A stretch of 64,000 bases of DNA from Ruminococcus_C callidus. Its GTDB lineage: Bacteria; Bacillota; Clostridia; Oscillospirales; Ruminococcaceae. The stretch is taken from contig NZ_CP186925.1 of assembly GCF_049562855.1 (NCBI RefSeq), forward strand, positions 2,294,001-2,358,000, written 5' to 3'. Each line of letters starts with the position of its first letter. The first letter of the stretch is position 1. Below are positions 33,884-43,668 of this stretch, piece after piece. Under the pieces are notes generated by a model. It saw only the letters and a list, made by a program, of their open reading frames with translations. It was not told where the DNA came from and did no database searches. The position numbers and the translations under genes are program-made.

Positions 33884-36800
33884 ATGAATTTGCATTGGAA
33901 AAAAGCTGCTGCACTGCTTCTGGCGGGCGTGCTGACTGCCGGAACATTGTCAGCTTTCCCAGCGGCAGCCGAAGATGCTGTGCCGTCAGACACCGCATCT
34001 GCACCGACCGCAGCAGAAACAGTTCCGGAGAGCTCCACAGAAGAAGCTTCTCCGGAACCAACAGAACCCGAAACAGACACTAACGGCGATCAGATTCCCA
34101 TTGACAAGCACACACCAGACTTTTACGATGCTCTGACGGACGACACAGATGATGCCGGAGAAACAGAATCTGGTCTGACTTCAGAAGAGATCCCTTTACA
34201 GAATGATGATACCACGACACGGGAGGATTCTTATTCCGGCACTTATGGAGAGAATATCTCGTGGACACTGGATACACAAAGCGGTCTTCTGACACTGACA
34301 GGCTCCGGAGAAATTCAGGATGCTACTTCATATTATTCTTCAATGCCATTTTATGAGTATAAAGATGTCATTCAGGAAGTTGTTATCAGTGATGGGATCA
34401 CTTCTATCGGCGATTACATTTTTTGCGAATTGGAAAAACTCAAAACCGTTACCATTCCGGATTCCATTACCCGAATCGGCGACAGAACATTCTACGGCTG
34501 CGAAAGTTTACAGCAAGTTGATCTTCCAAACACCATCACCAAAATGGGATACAGTATTTTCGATGGCTGTAAAGCACTGACCAGTGCTCATGTTCCGGAA
34601 CAGATGACCACGCTGCCGTACGGCACATTCTGGGATTGCCCTCAGCTGACAAGTGTCAATCTGCCGGAGCATCTGACAGAGATCGGCACCTATGCATTTA
34701 CAAACTGCAGCTCCTTGACAAGTATCACATTACCGGAAACGTTGGAAACGATTCGGGAAGATGCATTCAACGGCTGTACCATGTTGGAAAGTGTTCAATT
34801 TGGTCCGAACATCCACCGTGTCGATGAAGATGCCTTTTCCGGAACCGCCATGCTGAATGCAATTGATGCAGATACGATCATACTGGGCGGTTATATTTTG
34901 TATGCGATTGATGGAACAGAAACAGACTTTACCGTACCTGACGGTGTCACTGTAATCACTGCTTCTGCCTGCAAATCTGCTCTGACTTCATTGGATCTCA
35001 ATCAGACTGTTTATGTAGGCGATGCCGCATTCCGGAACTGCACAGATCTGGCATCTGTCACAGGAACGGATTCTCTGCGTAGTGTGGGACGGGGAGCCTT
35101 TGACGGAACAGCTTATCTGAATGCCATTTCAGACGATCTGGTCATGATCGGCAGCTGTCTTTACAAATATCGCGGCTCCGCAGAAGATGTTGTGGTACCG
35201 GAAGGAACGGTTTCGATCTCTCCGGAGTGCTTTAGTTTCAATACAGATATTTGTTCCATTACGCTTCCGGATTCTCTGGAACGCATTGAGTATTATGCAA
35301 TACTGGGCTGTGAATCTATGGTATCATTGGAAATTCCGGAAAGTGTTACTTATATCGGAGATCACGCCGTTGGCTATTATGTGAGCGATTATGGCGATTT
35401 TTATAGCATCGGTGGTTTTACGATCATTGGCAGTACCGGAAGCACCGCAGAAACATATGCTGCAACAGAAAATTTTTCTTTTGTCGCAAATACAGCAAAC
35501 CGATTCTGCGGAGATGAACTGACATGGTCGCTGGATGCTGCCACCGGTACATTGACCATTTCTGGTATTGGTGCTATGTACGACTATGTGTCTTCTCACT
35601 GGTCTGACGATGAAACTACAGCAGTTACGCCATTTTTGACCTATGCCAATCAAATCCGCTCTGTTGTTGTAGAAAACGGCGTTACCAGCATTGGCGAAAA
35701 CGCGTTTTATGGCTGCAATCGTCTGACGAGTGTTTCACTTCCGGACACCCTGTATGCGATCAATTCAAATGCATTTTACGGTTGCAGTCATTTGACCGAC
35801 ATTCAGATTCCGGAGGGAACAGAATCTTTAAGCGGTTCTGCTTTTAGAAACTGCAATGCCCTGCGAACCCTGCAATTTCCGGCTTCATTGACAAACTGTG
35901 AGAACGTTTCTTATTTGTATGCCTGCAATGGTCTGGAAAATTTCGTTGTTGATGCAGATAACCCCAGTTACGCTTCTGTCGACGGCATTCTCTATAACAA
36001 AAAGAAAAGCAGCCTGTTGGTCGTGCCGTCCGCATGGAATCAAACCGTACTGACAGTGCCCGAAACGGTTACGCAGATCGCAAGCGAAGCAATGGACAAC
36101 AACCAGAAAGTTCAGAAAGTGATTCTGCCGGCTGGATTGACCATGATCGATTCTTACAGCTTTTATAACTGTCGTTCTCTGAAAACGATGATCTTTCAGG
36201 GAAATGCACCATCATTATATTCTACCAGCTGCCTTGGTACAAACGATCTGCACATCTATGCCCATCTTTCCTCTTCCAGTGACTGGGATTCATTGAAAAA
36301 ATTAATGGACAATTCCAGTTACCGTGTCAACTGGCACGATCTGGATACCTTTGACAACACATTGAAACTCACAGCAGAAAGCACGACCCTTCATGTGGGC
36401 GAAAATGCATCGGTCACTGCATTCCTGAATCCGCTTCTTGCAGATGACATTACGTGGGAATCCTCCGATCCGAATACTGTTGTAGTGTCCAATACCGGAC
36501 GCATCATTGCAGTGGCACCGGGTTCCGCAGAAATTTCTGCATCTGCCGGCGACGGAAAATATACTGATTCTATTGCTGTCACTGTAACCGGAGAACGTTT
36601 CACCATGCCCACCAGCGGAACATTGGAGCTGGATCAGACGATTTTAAATTACACCAGCATTTCTACTACAACGATGCAGATCCCCTCTGAAAAGCTCCAC
36701 GGCATTTACTTTTTACAGGGAAGTTCGCTGTTCTTCTACTCTCTGGTGACCCAGACCTATGAACAAGTCTACAATTTTTCTGACTGCACAAATGCTTACA

Positions 36801-39325
36801 CTACCGGCGATATGCTCTATGTAGTTTCTCAGAGCCGGATCTCTGTCTACGATCTGCAAACGCAGAGCCTGCTCCGACAAATTTGGGTATCCGGATATTC
36901 TGGTACAGCGATCGGTGCGGATGCACAGGGACGCATTTATTTCGCAGGATACAATACGGATAAAACCTCTAAATATCGAATCTATCTGCTAAGCCCTGAG
37001 GGCGATGTCCTTTCACAGGTCGATCCCAGCGTGAAAATCTATAACTTTGACGGTTTTGAAAGTCAGAACGGCACCTTTTACATGGAAAGCTATTATGACT
37101 ATTATTCATGGGGCTATCATCACCCCGGAAAAGGACTGACAATGGGAAAGGTAGAAGAGAACAAACTGTATCTGCTGGATTCTTCTAATTCCTTTATGGA
37201 AAGCGGTCTGATTCAGCGGGATATGGACTGCCTTCTGTATCTCTGCCAAGATGCCTATATGAATCATCAGCGTTCTGCGGAAGTTCTGAATGACAAATAC
37301 ATTGTCGCACAAAGTGTACTGGTAGGCATGCTCTATGCCTATCAGTTCAACGGCAAGAGCATGGATACAGTTCTTTCCGTGTCGCGTCCTGTCGAAGATG
37401 ATTCCAGCAGTTACTCCGATTACAACAGTATTGGTGTGCGGACTGTCTACAATGCCGCCAACGATAGTCTGATCGTCTATGCCAATAACAATACACTGGT
37501 GGAATACCGCCTGAAGGACGGTGCAGAACTCGCCCGAAACACAACGCAAAACAACGTTTTCAACTTACTGAAAATGGATGATGTTGTCGTTGTCGTAGAA
37601 AAAGAAAACGACACTTATTCTCTCGAATTCATGGACTGGAGATCTGCAACAGAACTTTCCATTTCTGCTGAAAAAACAACGCTGAACGCCGGCGACATGG
37701 AAACACTCACCGCAGTTTCTGATGTTTCTTCTTCGGCAAAATATATCTGGAAAAGCAGTGACAGCAGTGTTGTCAGCGTCAATGAAAACGGCACGATCTC
37801 TGCATGGCATGAGGGTACCGCAGAAATCACCTGCACCAGCAAAAACGGCCTGCTTTCTGCGACAATTACAATTACTGTATTACCGCACACAAAAAGTGCG
37901 GCAGACGGCATCAAAACTACAACGGGTGCTTCCAGCATCAATCTCTCCGCCAACAATTACAGCGTCTGGTCCAGCACTGTCAATTCCTATCTCACCAAAA
38001 ATGAGGACGGTACACTGACGCGAGGAGAACATATTCGCAATAAAGGCTTTGTCATCGAACACTATTCCGCAGATTTCCAGCTGTTGGATTCCCAGACGAT
38101 TTCTGATGAGTTAAAACTGTTCGGCGGTTATTACAGCGGCAGCGACTACAACTTTTTAGTCTATGGGCAGTCCAATCCTGATAATGATGACAGCGTAGAA
38201 ATAATGCGTGTTGTAAAATACTCTAAGAACTGGGAAAAATTAGATTCCAAATCGATCTATGGAGAAAACACGTATATTCCATTCGATGCCGGTTCTCTGC
38301 GAATGACGGAAACTGCCGGAAAGCTTTACATCCACACCTGCCATGAAATGTACACTTCCAGTGACGGACTGAATCATCAGGCAAACATGACATTTGTTCT
38401 TGATGAAAATACACTGAAAGTTTTAGATTCCTATTCCGATGTCATGAACCTCGCACAGGCAGGTTATGTCAGCCATTCTTTCAACCAGTTTATCTGTACT
38501 GACGGAAAATCGGTCTATCGGGTGGACCACGGCGATGCAAATCCTCGTGCCGTTGCAATCACGAAATGTGATGTGGACGGAAAAATCACAGATGTCCGAT
38601 ACAATTATGCCTATTCCATTCTTGGCGGGATCGGAGACAATGCCACCGGTGTTTCTGTCGGCGGATTTGCCCTTTCAAAACAAAACTGCATCATTGCCGG
38701 AAATTCTGTAGATATGACAGACGAGAATAACTATTCTGCATCAGGACAGCGAAACGTCTTTGTCACCATACTCTCCAAAGATCTCGATGTCAAAAGCACC
38801 ATCTTTCTTACAAAGCATACAGAAAAGGACGGCATCAGTGTACGGACACCGCAATTGGTAGCCCTCAATGAAGAACAGTTCCTTGTGATGTGGGAAGAAG
38901 TTGACAGTGAACATAATATCACTGTCAAAGCGGTTACGATCAATAGTGAAGGAACTGCGACATCCAAAGTAGAAACCTTAAACTATCGGTTATCCGACTG
39001 TCAGCCCATTTTCAACACCAGCAATCAATGCGTACAGTGGTATGCTTCCAATAATACTGCATTGACATTCTACACGCTGGATCCCTATGGACTTTCGGAA
39101 AACAACACACTAGAAACACTGTACGGCGATGTCAATCTGGACGGCGAAATCGACATCACAGACTGCGTATTACTGAACAAATGCCTTACCGGAGCTGTGA
39201 AACTGAACAAAACCGCAAAGCGAAATGCTGACGTCGACCAGAATAATGAAATTGATACGTCTGACACGATCTATCTTCTGCAATTTTTGATTCGTGTGAT
39301 CGACACGCTTCCGGTTTCAAAATAA
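33884..39325 (+). CDS. Giant secreted BspA-type LRR protein with Big2 domains and dockerin
   Basis: 1813 residues. The signal peptide ends near FPAAA. An acidic Ser/Thr/Glu linker (about 30-110) leads to two blocks of BspA-type leucine-rich repeats (about 125-530 and 545-820; units like TSIGENAFYGCNRLTSVSLP). A Big2 Ig-like domain (about 826-905), a long beta-propeller-like stretch, a second Big2 domain near 1254 and another beta-rich region follow. A dockerin pair closes the protein near 1746 (GDVNLDGEIDITD ... DVDQNNEIDTSD). The dockerin would place it on the cellulosome. No catalytic motif is visible; adhesion or structural work is inferred. The ATG at 33884 follows GGAGG. Confidence 0.88.
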   Translation: MNLHWKKAAALLLAGVLTAGTLSAFPAAAEDAVPSDTASAPTAAETVPESSTEEASPEPTEPETDTNGDQIPIDKHTPDFYDALTDDTDDAGETESGLTSEEIPLQNDDTTTREDSYSGTYGENISWTLDTQSGLLTLTGSGEIQDATSYYSSMPFYEYKDVIQEVVISDGITSIGDYIFCELEKLKTVTIPDSITRIGDRTFYGCESLQQVDLPNTITKMGYSIFDGCKALTSAHVPEQMTTLPYGTFWDCPQLTSVNLPEHLTEIGTYAFTNCSSLTSITLPETLETIREDAFNGCTMLESVQFGPNIHRVDEDAFSGTAMLNAIDADTIILGGYILYAIDGTETDFTVPDGVTVITASACKSALTSLDLNQTVYVGDAAFRNCTDLASVTGTDSLRSVGRGAFDGTAYLNAISDDLVMIGSCLYKYRGSAEDVVVPEGTVSISPECFSFNTDICSITLPDSLERIEYYAILGCESMVSLEIPESVTYIGDHAVGYYVSDYGDFYSIGGFTIIGSTGSTAETYAATENFSFVANTANRFCGDELTWSLDAATGTLTISGIGAMYDYVSSHWSDDETTAVTPFLTYANQIRSVVVENGVTSIGENAFYGCNRLTSVSLPDTLYAINSNAFYGCSHLTDIQIPEGTESLSGSAFRNCNALRTLQFPASLTNCENVSYLYACNGLENFVVDADNPSYASVDGILYNKKKSSLLVVPSAWNQTVLTVPETVTQIASEAMDNNQKVQKVILPAGLTMIDSYSFYNCRSLKTMIFQGNAPSLYSTSCLGTNDLHIYAHLSSSSDWDSLKKLMDNSSYRVNWHDLDTFDNTLKLTAESTTLHVGENASVTAFLNPLLADDITWESSDPNTVVVSNTGRIIAVAPGSAEISASAGDGKYTDSIAVTVTGERFTMPTSGTLELDQTILNYTSISTTTMQIPSEKLHGIYFLQGSSLFFYSLVTQTYEQVYNFSDCTNAYTTGDMLYVVSQSRISVYDLQTQSLLRQIWVSGYSGTAIGADAQGRIYFAGYNTDKTSKYRIYLLSPEGDVLSQVDPSVKIYNFDGFESQNGTFYMESYYDYYSWGYHHPGKGLTMGKVEENKLYLLDSSNSFMESGLIQRDMDCLLYLCQDAYMNHQRSAEVLNDKYIVAQSVLVGMLYAYQFNGKSMDTVLSVSRPVEDDSSSYSDYNSIGVRTVYNAANDSLIVYANNNTLVEYRLKDGAELARNTTQNNVFNLLKMDDVVVVVEKENDTYSLEFMDWRSATELSISAEKTTLNAGDMETLTAVSDVSSSAKYIWKSSDSSVVSVNENGTISAWHEGTAEITCTSKNGLLSATITITVLPHTKSAADGIKTTTGASSINLSANNYSVWSSTVNSYLTKNEDGTLTRGEHIRNKGFVIEHYSADFQLLDSQTISDELKLFGGYYSGSDYNFLVYGQSNPDNDDSVEIMRVVKYSKNWEKLDSKSIYGENTYIPFDAGSLRMTETAGKLYIHTCHEMYTSSDGLNHQANMTFVLDENTLKVLDSYSDVMNLAQAGYVSHSFNQFICTDGKSVYRVDHGDANPRAVAITKCDVDGKITDVRYNYAYSILGGIGDNATGVSVGGFALSKQNCIIAGNSVDMTDENNYSASGQRNVFVTILSKDLDVKSTIFLTKHTEKDGISVRTPQLVALNEEQFLVMWEEVDSEHNITVKAVTINSEGTATSKVETLNYRLSDCQPIFNTSNQCVQWYASNNTALTFYTLDPYGLSENNTLETLYGDVNLDGEIDITDCVLLNKCLTGAVKLNKTAKRNADVDQNNEIDTSDTIYLLQFLIRVIDTLPVSK

Positions 39326-39447
39326 TCAGCCAAAACTGAGGAAAACACTGAAAGTGTTGCCTTACATGCATTCATTTTTACGCGGACATAATCAATAAGA
39401 AAACGCTGAACGGTCTTATGCACAAGATCGTTCAGCGTTTTGTTTTC
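39326..39447. repeat. Direct duplication, left copy, with terminator
   Basis: About 121 bp starting TCAGCCAAAACTGAG and ending GCGTTTTGTTTT, near-identical to 39625-39746. It contains a terminator hairpin (AAAACGCTGAACG ... CGTTCAGCGTTTT, 39403-39443) for the LRR dockerin gene. Confidence 0.85.
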
Positions 39448-39452
39448 TTTAG

Positions 39453-39624
39453 GGCAATACCGCACAAAGATTGTGCGACAGATGCGTCGTCAAATTTTTC
39501 GTCAGATGAAACAAAAAGCGGAGTGAATACTGGATGTATTCACGAGCATTTTTGTGAAATATGACGGGAAATTTGCAAGCAGATGGCGTGCAAAGTCGCC
39601 AGACGCTCTTTGTGCGGTATTGCC
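39453..39624 (+). mobile_element. MITE-like element A, copy 9 (172 bp), between duplicated terminators
   Basis: Full length. The immediate flanks TTAG and TCAG differ at one base, but the element is bracketed by a direct repeat of about 121 bp. This suggests a tandem duplication or recombination event that captured the element. Confidence 0.83.
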
Positions 39625-39746
39625 TCAGCCAAAACTGAGGAAAACACTGAAAGTGTTGCCTTACATGTATTCATTTTTACGCGAACATAATCAATAAAAA
39701 AACGCTGAACGGTCTTATGCACAAGATCGTTCAGCGTTTTGTTTTT
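39625..39746. repeat. Direct duplication, right copy, with terminator
   Basis: Second copy of the 121-bp segment with a few substitutions (for example ATGTATTC for ATGCATTC). The hairpin AAAACGCTGAACG / CGTTCAGCGTTTT serves the GH10-GH43 gene ending at 39767. Confidence 0.85.
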
Positions 39747-39766
39747 TAGGGAAACTGGTGTTTTCT

Positions 39767-42700
39767 TTACTTTGCGATCCAGCAATCCATTTCTGCCTGA
39801 CCGCTGAATACAAAGTACAAATCCTGATTTCCGGTAAGTCCCTGCACCGCAGCCGAAACTTCGGACAGCTTGCCGCCTGCCGGAATCTCGGCATACCCCA
39901 CAGCCTTTCCCGTAGGAGAACCAGTGCAGATCTTCACTGCACAGCCGGACTTTGAAGATGCTGTCAGAACGATCTGCGATGCACCCTTGGAAAAATCAAC
40001 ACCGCTGACCTTGATCCAGTCGCCCTTGTCAATTTCCGTGACAACTGTATCACCCAGTCCACGGACATTGATGCCGGCTTGGTCGGACATCATCTCCGCC
40101 GGATTCTTGACGTAGGGATTCACAGACTTCTGCTGTGCAATTCCTTTCATTGTGCCGGTAACCATATTGATTTTCGTACCGGTCATCGTGATCTGATCCA
40201 CCTGCGGACTGCGATAATTGCCCTCGATCCCCATTGCCTTTTCTACGCCGCGGTTGTGATAGAACAAGTACAGCTGTCCATTTACCGCACAGATGGAATG
40301 ATGATTGTTGCCGTACAGTCCGAAAAACTTTCCCTGATTCGGGAACAGTTCTCCGCCGTAAGTATACGGACCGAGGGGGTTGCTGGCAGTCATATACTCA
40401 ATGGCACCGCTGGTCATTCCGTAGGAATTTCCGGAAGTATTCCAGTTGGAGCAGTAGGTGTAATAGTAGGTGTCACCAATTTTATTGATACCGGAATCCT
40501 CGAACAGATACGGTGCTTCAATGGTCACCGGCGTTCCGGCAAGACTAATCATATCCTCGCCCAGTTTCACCACGCGGGAAGTTCCCGGCATAGCATCTTT
40601 TCCGTCCGGCACACCGCCGCCGAAACAGAAATAACCGGTTCCGTCATCGTCTACCATAACTGCCGGATCAAACAGCCATGTTATATCACCGCAATTGGGT
40701 GTTTCTCTGGTAATCAGTGCCTTTCCCAGCGGATCGCTCCACGGACCAGTGGGACTGTCTGCGGTCAGCACGCTGACACCATTTCCGCCGTTACAGAAAT
40801 AGAGGAAAAACTTTTCCTTGCCATTGATGGTCTTGTGTGCGGCACAGGGTGCCCAGGAACAAGTTGCCCATTTGGCGATTCCCTCTGTACCTGCCACCGG
40901 AATCGCACCATGATCGGTCCAGTTTACCATGTCGTCGGAGGAGATACAGTTGATCTTGTTGACTTGTGCGTAGGTATTTTCGGTGACATTTCCATTGCTG
41001 TCATACTCAATGACATCGTTGGTGGTGTAGACATACACTCTGCCGTTATACTCCATGACACCAGGGTCAGCTCCGAATCGCTGGGTAAACAGCGGGTTAT
41101 TTTCCCCTTCTACTTTATAGCTGGCAGTTGGCGTAATTCCGGCAAACAGCTTTTCCATTGCTGCTGTATCCACTATTTTTTCTGCAATCGGAAATTCTGT
41201 GATTTTTCCCAGCAGATAATCCTGAATCAGCTGGAGGTCTGTACCGTTTACGCTACCGCTCTGGTCCACGTCTGCTGCCAGACTTGCTACATTGCCGGAG
41301 AATGCACTGGAAATGCCCTGCCGTGCCAGTGCCAGATCCATGCCGTTAATGACACCGTCTGCATTGACATCGCCCAGATGAAACGGCTTGGATTCCCCTG
41401 CACCGAGGATAGACGTTCCGCCCACAGCACCGATCGCCTCGTCCAGATAGAAGTTATTTGTACTTTCTGCGGTTTCCACATACAGCACCATATTCGTGGC
41501 ATCTGCTGGAATCTGATAGTTTTTGTTGGCAAGCTGTACCCACTCACCCTTGACGGCAGTTCCCTCTGCCACGGTGGCGTACTGTGCCTCGCCGTTGGCA
41601 TCGGTATATGCCAGTTTCAGGAAAAACTGGTCAGTTGCATCGCCGTCAAAATATTCCACGTTAACGCTAAAGCTGTATTCTTTTCCCGGCACAAACACCT
41701 TGGGATTCAGTGTTCTTCCGGCACCATTCCACGCAGCCGTCCGGTTCTGCACCAACAATGCTTCACTGCCCACATAGGCGGTTCTGCCGCTGGTGAGAAC
41801 ATCTGCACTGCCTCTGCCTTCCCAGCTGTCTGTATCGCCCTCAAATGTGCTTTGGAAATACCAGCCGTATTCATTCGGTTCAATGGGTTTGTCATTGCCG
41901 CCGGGATTGCTGCCGTCGCCCCACTCCGACTGGGGGATCATAGAGGTCAGTGTGGTATATGCCAGCTTCGGCTGATGATTGGTATCGTACAGCAGCGGGG
42001 TGTTCTCCGTTTTGATCCATGTGTTGGCATCGTTCGGCCCCCAGATGCAAACGGCGGTCACTCTGCCGTCTGAACTGGGATTTTTGTTCCAGTCCATAGC
42101 AGCCTGAAAGATCGCCTTGTACTTATCCGCCTGCTGCTGGAGAGTATACTTGCCGTTTTCCATAGTGATGTCCAATTCTGTGATCTGCAAATCGCAGCCA
42201 ATGGACAGGAACTTTTTCATTGCCGTGGTGTATGCCGACACGCCGGAGAATCCGTCATAATCTGCGTTGATGTGGGACTGCATGCCAATGCCATCCAGCA
42301 AGCCTTTTTCATAGAGGGACTTGCACATACTATAAATAGCATCCCGTTTGTGATCCCAATACTCATTGTAATCGTTATAGTAAAGGGCACAGCTTTCCGG
42401 TGCATATTTCCGTGCATAGGTAAAGGCTTTTTCCACAAAGGCATTACTGCCGTAGACCTGTACCCACGGAGATTGTCCGCTGATGTTCTCGCCCGGCTCT
42501 CTGGTGCCGCCGTTGTTGGCGGTACGGTTGCTGTCGTCGCTGATGCACTCATTCGCCACGTCGTAGGCATAGAGATTCAGATCCGGATACTGGGTCTTGA
42601 TTGCCGCAAACATATTTTTGATGTAGCTTTCCATACGCTGATCCATGACTGCCGAGGAAACCCAGTTTCCGCTGGCATTGAAGTTTTCCTTGAAAAACCA

Positions 42701-43549
42701 CAGCGGTGTCTGGCTATGCCAAACCAGCGTATGACCACGCATGGCAATGTTATTATTGACGCAGAAGTCCATGATGCTGGCAGCATTGTTCAGAGAAACA
42801 CCGATATTCGTTTCGCTGCACTGAGACTGCACCAGCGTTGCATCTGGCTTGGTTTCGTTCTCGCACTCGATGCTGTTATAGTCCTTCAGCACGCTGGCAG
42901 TAATGGTGGAGTTCTTTACAGTACTGCCGTTGAGAATATTGCCCACCCGAAAATAGTCGGCGAACTCGTCTTTCAGTCCCTTTTCCGCAGCTGCCGCATA
43001 GACCTCGCTGCTGTCCGACTTTCCTGTTACGGTGACATCATCAAACACAAAATCGTTAGTGCTGTCTGTGGTAATGGTCAGCCGGAATTCGCCGCTGTTT
43101 TCCGGTGCACGATAAGAAGCGGAAAGTTTTGTCCATTTGCCGGCTCTGGTCTGTTTTGCCGTCAGTTCGGTTTCCGTTTCCTGTGCCGTGTCCAGATCTG
43201 CACAGGAAAGAGACAGGTGAAAACGCTCCGCAGTTTCACTGTACACCCACACGCTGTATGTGTAGGTTTCCCCGCCGGAAAGATAGAAGCCCTTTTCTGC
43301 ACTGACACCGTCAGACGTGCTGGTTCGTCCGGTAACAGACATACCACGGGACGTGTTGTGACCGATGCCGTCTTCTGCTGTCAAAGCTACAGCATCAGCA
43401 CTGCCGTACCAGCCGCCGTAGTTGACTTCAAAGTCGTTGCTGACCAACTCTGCCGCAGATACTGTTCCTGAAATTGCCGGAAAACAGGATAATGCACCTG
43501 CACTGCACAGTACCGCAGTCAGTCCCGCCAGCCATTTTTGCTTGTTCAT
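39767..43549 (-). CDS. Bifunctional cellulosomal xylanase: CBM22-GH10-CBM22-dockerin-GH43-CBM6-like
   Basis: 1260 residues, secreted (signal peptide ends near VSAA). Modules in order: carbohydrate-binding region (35-185); GH10 xylanase (190-560) with HTLVWHSQTP, acid/base Glu near 331 in DVANECISD and nucleophile Glu near 456 in ITELDI; second CBM22-like module (575-720); internal dockerin (726-790; LGDVNADGVINGMD, ADVDQSGSVNGTD); GH43 (815-1130) with the Asp base in GADPGVMEYNG; C-terminal CBM6-like module (1150-1260). GH10 cuts the xylan backbone and GH43 removes arabinose or xylose. The ATG at 43549 follows AGGAGG. Confidence 0.92.
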   Translation of the reverse strand: MNKQKWLAGLTAVLCSAGALSCFPAISGTVSAAELVSNDFEVNYGGWYGSADAVALTAEDGIGHNTSRGMSVTGRTSTSDGVSAEKGFYLSGGETYTYSVWVYSETAERFHLSLSCADLDTAQETETELTAKQTRAGKWTKLSASYRAPENSGEFRLTITTDSTNDFVFDDVTVTGKSDSSEVYAAAAEKGLKDEFADYFRVGNILNGSTVKNSTITASVLKDYNSIECENETKPDATLVQSQCSETNIGVSLNNAASIMDFCVNNNIAMRGHTLVWHSQTPLWFFKENFNASGNWVSSAVMDQRMESYIKNMFAAIKTQYPDLNLYAYDVANECISDDSNRTANNGGTREPGENISGQSPWVQVYGSNAFVEKAFTYARKYAPESCALYYNDYNEYWDHKRDAIYSMCKSLYEKGLLDGIGMQSHINADYDGFSGVSAYTTAMKKFLSIGCDLQITELDITMENGKYTLQQQADKYKAIFQAAMDWNKNPSSDGRVTAVCIWGPNDANTWIKTENTPLLYDTNHQPKLAYTTLTSMIPQSEWGDGSNPGGNDKPIEPNEYGWYFQSTFEGDTDSWEGRGSADVLTSGRTAYVGSEALLVQNRTAAWNGAGRTLNPKVFVPGKEYSFSVNVEYFDGDATDQFFLKLAYTDANGEAQYATVAEGTAVKGEWVQLANKNYQIPADATNMVLYVETAESTNNFYLDEAIGAVGGTSILGAGESKPFHLGDVNADGVINGMDLALARQGISSAFSGNVASLAADVDQSGSVNGTDLQLIQDYLLGKITEFPIAEKIVDTAAMEKLFAGITPTASYKVEGENNPLFTQRFGADPGVMEYNGRVYVYTTNDVIEYDSNGNVTENTYAQVNKINCISSDDMVNWTDHGAIPVAGTEGIAKWATCSWAPCAAHKTINGKEKFFLYFCNGGNGVSVLTADSPTGPWSDPLGKALITRETPNCGDITWLFDPAVMVDDDGTGYFCFGGGVPDGKDAMPGTSRVVKLGEDMISLAGTPVTIEAPYLFEDSGINKIGDTYYYTYCSNWNTSGNSYGMTSGAIEYMTASNPLGPYTYGGELFPNQGKFFGLYGNNHHSICAVNGQLYLFYHNRGVEKAMGIEGNYRSPQVDQITMTGTKINMVTGTMKGIAQQKSVNPYVKNPAEMMSDQAGINVRGLGDTVVTEIDKGDWIKVSGVDFSKGASQIVLTASSKSGCAVKICTGSPTGKAVGYAEIPAGGKLSEVSAAVQGLTGNQDLYFVFSGQAEMDCWIAK

Positions 43550-43668
43550 ACAAAAAATTCCTCCTTTTGTTGATGTAAATTTCGATTCAAACTACATTTA
43601 TTGTAACAGAAGGAAGATTTCTTGTATTGCAGAATTGTCATGCAATTTATATATTTGTAAAGTAAATT

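Noticed and set aside
40079..42073. A 664-codon plus-strand frame opposite the GH10-GH43 gene
   Set aside because: Antisense shadow; the minus-strand gene has complete catalytic modules.
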